From Thiomicrorhabdus sp. Milos-T2 (GTDB taxonomy: Bacteria > Pseudomonadota > Gammaproteobacteria > Thiomicrospirales > Thiomicrospiraceae), in contig NZ_KL370891.1 of assembly GCF_000702325.1 (NCBI RefSeq), forward strand, positions 2,080,250-2,144,249: DNA of 64,000 nt, given 5' to 3'. Each line of letters opens with the position of its first letter. Position 1 is the stretch's first letter. This document shows positions 57,888 through 64,000 of this stretch, in pieces. The position numbers and the translations under genes were made by a program. The notes beneath the pieces were generated by a model. It was given only the letters and a program-made list of their open reading frames with translations. It made no database searches and was not told where the DNA came from.

Positions 57888-60602
57888 CTATACCTTAGCG
57901 GGTGTGTTTTTATACATTTCTACTCTGTTGCGACCCTTTTCTTTTGCCCGATAGAGCATGTCATCAACACGTTTAAGAATAGCTTCGAAATCCATCTCTT
58001 TATCAGCTTGAGTATAAAGACCACCCACTGAGATTGTCACCACTTTTAATGGGGCTTGTTCATTTTTGATATTAAGCGCCTGAATCTGTTCTCTAAATGC
58101 TTCTAAATAGGCATTAAATTGCGTCTCTTCTTTAAATGCGCTAATAATAAGAAACTCCTCGCCCCCCATTCTAAAAACAAAATCACTCGCTCGATGAAAA
58201 TGTAATTTTAATTCTTTAGATATTTGTTTAAGCACCTCATCACCGAACTGGTGGCCATAGGTATCGTTTACTTTTTTAAATAAATCAATGTCCAACATAG
58301 CCACGCTCATTGCTCTTTGGTCTCGCTGGGCACGCTTAATTTCTGATTGAATCACTTCATTAAAGTAACGACGGTTATAGAGTCCTGTGAGTTCATCCGT
58401 AACCGATAATTGCTCCAAACGTTTTTTATCTGTAATGTTTACTCGTGTTGCCAAAACAGTTTTGACTTGACCAAATACATTCTTTTTAGGCGTGAGGGTT
58501 AATTCAACCCAATATGAAGTGCCTTTTTTGGTTTTTGCATGCATTTCTCCAGACCATGAAAAACCACTTATCAGTTTTGTATAGATATATTTAATTTCTT
58601 TATCCTCTAACCCTTTCCAAGAAAGGTTGAGATAAGGCATACCGACTAACTCGTCTGGAGAATAACCTGATAACTCCGCAAAAGATTGGCTACTCCAAAT
58701 AATTTTTAGCGTCGCTACATCAATTACAGTGGCATAAGAAAGTTCATGAATCTCTCCAATATAAGAATTTTGCTTACTCTTTTGAAAGGCATAAATACCC
58801 ACTAAAGCAAGAAGACTCAAGATAACCAGAACAACAGGAACAAAAATCTGCCATAGCTGTTTTTTGTTTAATTCATTAACCACCTCAAGCTGAACCCAGC
58901 GGTTAAAAATGGTTTTGCGCTCCTCTGGGGTAATTGAATTAAGCGTTTTTTGAATAATACTAAATAAAATGGGATCTGATTTCTGCACCCCCATCGCTAG
59001 TTCAAAACGCTCAGGAAACTGCCCAACAATTTTCACCCCATCTAAACCATATTTTTCAGCGCTATAGTTAATACTCGCCAAATTTCCTAAATAACCATCG
59101 GCACGGCCATCCACCAATGCATTAAGGCCATCAACAATATTATCAACCACTAACAATTTTACCTTGGGATAATCATTCGCCAATATTTCGTGAGACCAAT
59201 ACCCCTTAACAACAGCGATGGTATGACCTTCTAGCTGTGAATATTGATCCACAAATTGAATCGCATCAACACTTGCTAAGGCCATTGGAAACGACAGATA
59301 AGGCTGAGTAAAATTCATGTACTCTTTACGCTCTGGCGAAGGTACCGCACAGGAATACATTGCTAACTCACCATTTTTAGCCATCTTAACCACAGAAGCC
59401 CATGAATCAGAAAATACAGCCTTAAACTTTACCCCGAGTTTCTTCTCAAAAATCTTAAAATAATCTGCGGACAGCCCAGTATAGCCATGCTGAGTATCAT
59501 AAAACTCAAAAGGAGCCCAATCACGGTCACTGCCTAGCTTAATAATAGGATGGTTTTTTAAGTAATCGATTTCTTGTTTTGAATAAGGGCTCTGATTGTC
59601 ATTAAAAATAAAGTCTTTCGGTTTTAATGCGTCCAGTTCGGCCTGAGTCATAAAGCCCAATTCTTGAAAAGTAGCAGCATCTGCCTGTAATTTTATAGGT
59701 GACACATTGCCTATAGACACACTACCTGATTGCACATAGCCAGTCGTCATTTTGGCTTCTGCCAATAAGGCATCACGAGATTTAACGACGGGGTAATTTT
59801 TTATTATAAAATCAACAATCTCTTCTTGATGGGCAATAGCGTATTGCCAGCCTTTGATAGTGGCATCTTTAAAATCTTTTACCCTATTGGGGTATAACAT
59901 GGCCATTTTTTGTGATGTCACCACATAATCACCATAAGTTTGCACACCATAGGTTTTTGGGTCCAACACATAAAATGGCACACCTAACTGTTTTAATCGA
60001 TAAGGCTCATTAGTGGCATAGGCGGTATAATAATCGACTTTATGATCAATAAAATCCTGTATATTTCCAGAACTTTTAATCTTTTTGATGACTTTATTTA
60101 ATTTTGGTTTGGCTGTATGAAGTAAACCAGCAATCTGTATACCTCCATCATACATAACGGATTTACCAGAAAGCTGAGCTAAATCAGAGGTAGGTTCATG
60201 CGCCAACAAAACCAAAGGCGAATACTGAAAAGAGGCCATAACCAAAGAAAGCGGCTTGCCCTTTGCATAGTCGGTAATAACGTTACCCTTAGCCACAGCA
60301 AAATCAGCTCGTCCAGAAATGACCTCATCGGTCATCACTAATCCTGGCTTCCAGCTAATCATATTTACATCCATGCCTGCTTGCTGATAGTAGCCTTGTT
60401 GAATAGCGGCATAAAAACCTGCAAACTGAAATTGATGATTCCAATTTATTTGAAGTTTTATAGGGGTTAACGTTTTACTGTTTTTTAAAGCGGTTGTGGT
60501 TTGAACATCAGAGGAATTGGCAATCGAAGAAAAAGCAAATAGAAACCATGCCATAAAAAAAATAGAGAAGAATTTCTCTGGCAACCAATTGCTAGGTTTC
60601 AT
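57888..60602 (-). CDS. Sensor diguanylate cyclase with two fused solute-binding domains
   Basis: About 904 residues. Signal/anchor (about 12-33), an NMT1/THI5-type binding domain (about 50-330; LQINWNHQFQFAGFYAAIQQ, YDGGIQIAGL), a second, SBP_bac_3-type domain (about 350-600; IKLGSDRDWAPFEFYD, LNALVDGRADGYLGN), a TM helix (about 605-627), PAS (about 645-755) and GGDEF with GGEEF in FRMGGEEFLI. Probably senses periplasmic ligands such as amino acids or a pyrimidine-like compound and makes c-di-GMP. Start ATG 60602 preferred; GTG at 60611 adds three residues. No transporter genes adjoin. Confidence 0.92.
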   Translation of the reverse strand: MKPSNWLPEKFFSIFFMAWFLFAFSSIANSSDVQTTTALKNSKTLTPIKLQINWNHQFQFAGFYAAIQQGYYQQAGMDVNMISWKPGLVMTDEVISGRADFAVAKGNVITDYAKGKPLSLVMASFQYSPLVLLAHEPTSDLAQLSGKSVMYDGGIQIAGLLHTAKPKLNKVIKKIKSSGNIQDFIDHKVDYYTAYATNEPYRLKQLGVPFYVLDPKTYGVQTYGDYVVTSQKMAMLYPNRVKDFKDATIKGWQYAIAHQEEIVDFIIKNYPVVKSRDALLAEAKMTTGYVQSGSVSIGNVSPIKLQADAATFQELGFMTQAELDALKPKDFIFNDNQSPYSKQEIDYLKNHPIIKLGSDRDWAPFEFYDTQHGYTGLSADYFKIFEKKLGVKFKAVFSDSWASVVKMAKNGELAMYSCAVPSPERKEYMNFTQPYLSFPMALASVDAIQFVDQYSQLEGHTIAVVKGYWSHEILANDYPKVKLLVVDNIVDGLNALVDGRADGYLGNLASINYSAEKYGLDGVKIVGQFPERFELAMGVQKSDPILFSIIQKTLNSITPEERKTIFNRWVQLEVVNELNKKQLWQIFVPVVLVILSLLALVGIYAFQKSKQNSYIGEIHELSYATVIDVATLKIIWSSQSFAELSGYSPDELVGMPYLNLSWKGLEDKEIKYIYTKLISGFSWSGEMHAKTKKGTSYWVELTLTPKKNVFGQVKTVLATRVNITDKKRLEQLSVTDELTGLYNRRYFNEVIQSEIKRAQRDQRAMSVAMLDIDLFKKVNDTYGHQFGDEVLKQISKELKLHFHRASDFVFRMGGEEFLIISAFKEETQFNAYLEAFREQIQALNIKNEQAPLKVVTISVGGLYTQADKEMDFEAILKRVDDMLYRAKEKGRNRVEMYKNTPAKV

Positions 60603-60745
60603 TAAACACACTCGTATGAGTTAATTAAACTCCAAGTATAAAAAAATTTAACCTGAATTCATAGTTTTAAAAATTAAAAAGCTTTGTATAGAAATACTGA
60701 TTATTTTGAATGATACGTAAGATTTCTAATCATACCCAAGCTGTC

Positions 60746-60964
60746 TTAGGCTAATTGAGCGTTTAGTTGTGAGTAATATAGTGCTTTGGCGACTTTCATT
60801 GCGGGAGGCGTTCTATCTTGTTGTTGAATCACCGGCCGCTCTTCAAAGCTTCGTTTTGCACTATAAGCCTCATCTGAGTTTGCAAAGGCGGCAACTACAT
60901 TGGTACCAAAAAGCACAATATAGTCACTGCCATCAAACTCTACATAATAGTTAGAGGTATTCAT
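60746..60964 (-). CDS. Unrecognised small protein
   Basis: 72 residues, MNTSNYYVEFDGSDYIVLFG at the start, an alternating beta-like N-terminal half and a helical tail ending YYSQLNAQLA. A good ACGGAG ribosome binding site precedes the ATG, and it sits alone with short flanks, which supports a real gene. No cysteine, signal peptide or membrane segment. Function unknown. Confidence 0.65.
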   Translation of the reverse strand: MNTSNYYVEFDGSDYIVLFGTNVVAAFANSDEAYSAKRSFEERPVIQQQDRTPPAMKVAKALYYSQLNAQLA

Positions 60965-60987
60965 TTTATCTCCGTTATCAGCTTAAT

Positions 60988-61021
60988 TAGAGACCTTTCC
61001 CACAAATGGCGTTCAGAGGTC
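60988..61021 (+). repeat. 34-bp miniature family A element
   Basis: GAGACCTTTCCC ... AGAGGTCTC, only the ends remaining; 30 bp upstream of the small gene at 60746-60964. Confidence 0.65.
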
Positions 61022-61106
61022 TCAATGAGTCAATCTCTATTTAATTTAACGGCAGGAAAGCACAAATATTGATAAAGCACCTTTAAAAACCGTTATTAAT
61101 CATTAA

Positions 61107-61265
61107 GAGACCTTTGCACGAGAGTATGCGCGAGTAAAAATGGTTAAAATTCCCCCGATTTTTGTTGAAAAACTTGCGAATAGCTAGCTATTCCCTGCGT
61201 TTTCCGCCGCAATCAGGAAAATTTTCCCTCATTTTTCTTTCGCACCTATCTCGTGCAAAGGTCTC
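61107..61265 (-). repeat. Family A MITE, basic 159-bp copy
   Basis: Opposite orientation to copy 1. Exactly 159 bp with perfect ends and 5-bp duplication ATTAA (61102-61106, 61266-61270). The gap between 60964 and mutM is otherwise AT-rich without a gene. Confidence 0.93.
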
Positions 61266-61378
61266 ATTAAACAAATTTTATGCCTAAAACCACAACCAAA
61301 CTTTGACAGATTTCTAACGCTTTTTTCACGCTTTGATTACAATATGAGTTTCTTATATAAATTCAATCACTCAAAACT

Positions 61379-62224
61379 ATGCCTGAATTACCCGAAGTAG
61401 AAACCACTCGTAAAGGAATAACCCCCAAAGCGAACAAACAAACGATTACTGATTTTATTGTTCGTAATCCACAATTACGCTGGCCAATCGATTTAAGCCT
61501 CTCAAACAAGTTACCAGGCCTGGTAATTCAGTCCATTGATCGAAGAGGAAAATACCTTCTGCTAAAGACTAAAGCAGGAACTTTACTGATACATTTAGGA
61601 ATGTCTGGCAATTTAAGAATACTGCCTAAAGAAACGGCTTTACTTAAACATGACCATGTTGATATTGGATTAGCGAATGGCTTTGTGGTTCGCTTAAATG
61701 ATCCACGGCGTTTTGGCGCAGTTTTATGGCATGATGCTAAAGAGGGTGACATTAGCAACCATAAACTAATCGGTAAACTCGGGCCAGAACCCTTATCGGA
61801 TGACTTTAATGGTGAATACCTTTATCAAAAATCTCGTCATCGAAAAGTTGCCATTAAAAGCTTTGTAATGAATAGCCATATTGTGGTTGGAGCCGGCAAT
61901 ATTTACGCCAATGAATCGTTGTTTATGAGCAAAATCCATCCACAAAAACCAGCCAGTAAACTGACAAAAAAGCAATGCACGCTTTTAGCTGAAAACATTA
62001 AAAAGGTTTTAGCCGCAGCCATTGAACAAGGCGGAACCACCTTGAAAGACTTTTTATCACCCGACGGTAAGCCAGGCTATTTTGTACAGAAATTAAATGT
62101 CTATGACCAAGCAGGCAAGCCCTGCACTGTTTGTGGTACAACAATAGAACGTATGATTCTGAATCAACGTGCTAGCTATTTTTGCCCAAACTGTCAGAAA
62201 AAGAAACGTACCCAATCCTCATGA
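61379..62224 (+). CDS. mutM: Formamidopyrimidine-DNA glycosylase
   Basis: Removes oxidised purines such as 8-oxoguanine and nicks the abasic site. 281 residues. Catalytic Pro2-Glu3 in MPELPEVETTRKGI, the LIHLGMSGNLR loop, VGAGNIYANESLF, and the C-terminal zinc finger CTVCGTTIERMILNQRASYF with CPNC. The perfect 16-bp palindrome TTACCAGGCCTGGTAA lies inside, read as LPGLV. Together with nfo and dut the window holds three base excision functions at scattered sites. Confidence 0.97.
   Translation: MPELPEVETTRKGITPKANKQTITDFIVRNPQLRWPIDLSLSNKLPGLVIQSIDRRGKYLLLKTKAGTLLIHLGMSGNLRILPKETALLKHDHVDIGLANGFVVRLNDPRRFGAVLWHDAKEGDISNHKLIGKLGPEPLSDDFNGEYLYQKSRHRKVAIKSFVMNSHIVVGAGNIYANESLFMSKIHPQKPASKLTKKQCTLLAENIKKVLAAAIEQGGTTLKDFLSPDGKPGYFVQKLNVYDQAGKPCTVCGTTIERMILNQRASYFCPNCQKKKRTQSS
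61511..61526. repeat. CCAGGCCTGG palindrome (in mutM)
   Basis: TTACCAGGCCTGGTAA encodes KLPGLVI residues of MutM. Confidence 0.95.
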
Positions 62225-62334
62225 CTTTTTAATGAAATCCAATGTCACCCCATTGACGAGCATTCACCTGTGATTAACAATGCAAGCAACAAGCTGGTTT
62301 TTTAACACTGGCAACAATCACAAGGGTGAAAAAG

Positions 62335-64000
62335 ATGGATTGGTTCAAACAAGACCCACAGCAGGTCATGACAACGCTCAAAAGCGACCTTCAAACCGGC
62401 TTAAATGAAACAGACATTGCGGATGCTCAAGCCCAATTTGGTTTAAATCAAATTGTGGCTCAAAAGTCGGTGTCAGGGGTTTGGATGTTGATAAGCCAAT
62501 TTAAAAACCCCTTGCTGATTATTTTGATGTTTGGTGCGGTGCTGTCGTTTATCACCGCTCACATGGTCGACGCCATTGCCATCACCGTGATTATTCTAAT
62601 CAACGCACTCATCAGTTTTATCCAAGAATACCGCGCACAAAAATCCATCGATGCACTCAAACAGATGGCCGCACCGCAATGCATTGTATTGCGAAATCAA
62701 CAGTGGCAAACCCTGGCGGCTTCCGAACTGGTTCCAGGAGACATCGTTAGACTGGATGCCGGTAGCATTGTTCCCGCCGACTTAAGACTGCTGGATACCC
62801 AACAACTAAAAATTGACGAAGCCGCTTTAACCGGCGAATCCGAACCCGTTGGCAAACATTGCAATTCCATTCAACAAGCCGACCTACCGATTGCCGACCA
62901 ATCAAATATGGCGTTTATGAGCACTGCGGTGACAGAAGGCCAAGGTTTGGGTGTGGTGGTGAACACCGGCATGCACACCGAAGTTGGAAAAATCGCCGAT
63001 TTAATGCAAACTGCCAGCACTCATCTCACCCCCTTACAAGCCCGAGTTCACCGTCTCTCTAAAGTCTTAATCATGGCTGCGTTAATCGTGGTCATGGTGG
63101 TCATCAGCATCGGTTTAATGCATGGCATGAGTTGGTCAGTTTTAATGACGACGGGAATCTCCTTGGCGGTGGCCGCGACACCAGAAGGCTTAATGACGAT
63201 TTTAACGATTGTCTTGACCTTAGGGGCGACCCGAATGATGCGCAACAATGGCCTCGTTCGACAACTGGCTTCAGTTGAAACCTTAGGCTCAACCTCCATT
63301 ATCTGCTCGGATAAAACCGGCACCCTGACCCAAAATAAAATGCAGGTCACCCAACTTTGGACAGCTGGAAACTACTATCACCTCGAAGGAAAAGGCTACC
63401 AACCCGTCGGCCAGTTTTTAGACCATAACCACACGCCGATTGCCCATAAAGAGATTCATAATCTCGAATATATGATGACACTAGCTGTGCTCTGCAATGA
63501 AGCCCAACATGTCGAAAACGACGGCAAACACAGCATCATTGGCTCACCAACCGAAGGCTCTATTTTAGTCGCCGCCGCCAAAATGGGCATGACCAAAGAC
63601 ATCGCCAAAAACGCCTACACAGTGGTGCAAACCTTCCCTTTTGATTCCAAACGAAAAATGATGAGTGTCATCGTCAAAGATCACCAGCAGCAGCACTGGT
63701 TAATTGTCAAAGGTGCGCCGGATGTGATGATACAAAACAGCATTGCGGTACAACTGAAAGACGGTTTGGGCGATATGCTCAGCGATCAGTGCCAAATTCA
63801 TGGAGTGGTTGAGAACTTTGCCAATCAAGCCCTGCGCACACTGGCGATTGGCTACCGTAAATTAGAGCTTAGCGACCTAGAACTCAGTTATGAAGAGTTA
63901 GAAAGCAATCTGCTTTTAGCTGGTATTTTTGGCATTATCGACCCGCCTCGACCGGAAGCCATTGAAGCGGTTTCTGCTTGCCACTCTGCTGGGATTCGAG
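62335..64000 (+). CDS. P-type cation-transporting ATPase, partial at window end
   Basis: The first 555 residues are visible and the frame is open to the edge. N-terminal cation ATPase domain, TM1-TM2 (about 48-90), actuator domain with TGES (166-169), TM3-TM4 with the ion-binding PEGL (283-286), phosphorylation motif SDKTGTLTQNK with Asp326, and the nucleotide-binding KGAP. The P2A-like pattern suggests Ca2+ or another divalent cation, but TM5-TM6 are off the window. AAGGG ribosome binding site 8 bases before the ATG. G+C is about 52% in two sampled 60-base lines against about 33% in a mutM line, and codon use prefers C/G endings, so recent transfer is likely. Confidence 0.92.
   Translation, partial: MDWFKQDPQQVMTTLKSDLQTGLNETDIADAQAQFGLNQIVAQKSVSGVWMLISQFKNPLLIILMFGAVLSFITAHMVDAIAITVIILINALISFIQEYRAQKSIDALKQMAAPQCIVLRNQQWQTLAASELVPGDIVRLDAGSIVPADLRLLDTQQLKIDEAALTGESEPVGKHCNSIQQADLPIADQSNMAFMSTAVTEGQGLGVVVNTGMHTEVGKIADLMQTASTHLTPLQARVHRLSKVLIMAALIVVMVVISIGLMHGMSWSVLMTTGISLAVAATPEGLMTILTIVLTLGATRMMRNNGLVRQLASVETLGSTSIICSDKTGTLTQNKMQVTQLWTAGNYYHLEGKGYQPVGQFLDHNHTPIAHKEIHNLEYMMTLAVLCNEAQHVENDGKHSIIGSPTEGSILVAAAKMGMTKDIAKNAYTVVQTFPFDSKRKMMSVIVKDHQQQHWLIVKGAPDVMIQNSIAVQLKDGLGDMLSDQCQIHGVVENFANQALRTLAIGYRKLELSDLELSYEELESNLLLAGIFGIIDPPRPEAIEAVSACHSAGIR

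Overview
The window looks like a chromosomal segment of an AT-rich gammaproteobacterium, most like the sulfur-oxidising Thiomicrospira/Thiomicrorhabdus group. This placement is an inference from gene content and protein style: a flavocytochrome c sulfide dehydrogenase pair, malate:quinone oxidoreductase, Zn-independent FolE2, single-chain serine dehydratase, and many c-di-GMP proteins. No rRNA, tRNA, CRISPR array, phage or intact transposase gene was found. I count about 50 protein genes. Nearly all are housekeeping or transport genes in short units; few operons are visible.

Layout. 0.8-7 kb: heme (hemH), pterin and folate genes (folM-like, folE2) with a COG0523 GTPase, and mqo. 7-12.9 kb: a metallo-beta-lactamase-fold protein with an altered metal motif, an AI-2E-family exporter, ppnN, an srmB-like helicase and an EI24-type membrane protein. 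13-21.7 kb: an aldehyde dehydrogenase, an EAL-HDOD protein, dihydroorotase, a periplasmic binding protein translationally coupled to a CHASE-PAS-GGDEF-EAL receptor, and yidD. 22-26 kb: polyphosphate metabolism (ppk, ppx). 26-36 kb: a CysJ-like reductase, nfo, pyrE, sixA, an OmpA-like protein, a TSUP exporter, mscS, argB, yajQ and an aminotransferase. 36-49 kb: two more diguanylate cyclase-type proteins, dut, a hemolysin-III protein, AGCS and BCCT symporters, sdaA and coaBC. 49-57 kb: a frameshift-prone LuxR-type regulator, the sulfide dehydrogenase pair, a YbgC-like thioesterase, radC and a PhoX phosphatase. 57-64 kb: rpmB-rpmG, a sensor cyclase with two fused solute-binding domains, mutM, and the first 555 codons of a P-type cation ATPase with much higher G+C.

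The most unusual content is non-coding. (1) The palindrome CCAGGCCTGG, usually extended to TACCAGGCCTGGTA, occurs 13 times in 64 kb, inside genes and between them; chance would give about 0.01. (2) Family A is a palindromic MITE with ends GAGACCTTTGC and 5-bp target duplications. It has seven full copies and many short relics. The basic form is exactly 159 bp; longer copies carry small GC-rich hairpin modules at fixed internal places. (3) Family B is a second MITE of 287-311 bp with perfect 8-bp target duplications at all three copies. (4) Family C has two copies, one carrying a module like those in family A. (5) Many genes carry 10-14 nt tandem duplications overlapping or abutting their stop codon. 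(6) A 13-nt tandem duplication in the LuxR-type gene decides which of two overlapping ATG codons is in frame with the DNA-binding domain.

Five proteins with GGDEF and/or EAL domains, several fused or coupled to ligand-binding sensors, suggest surface or chemotactic life controlled by c-di-GMP. Sulfide oxidation, polyphosphate and PhoX phosphatase fit a chemolithotroph living with fluctuating electron donor and phosphate.
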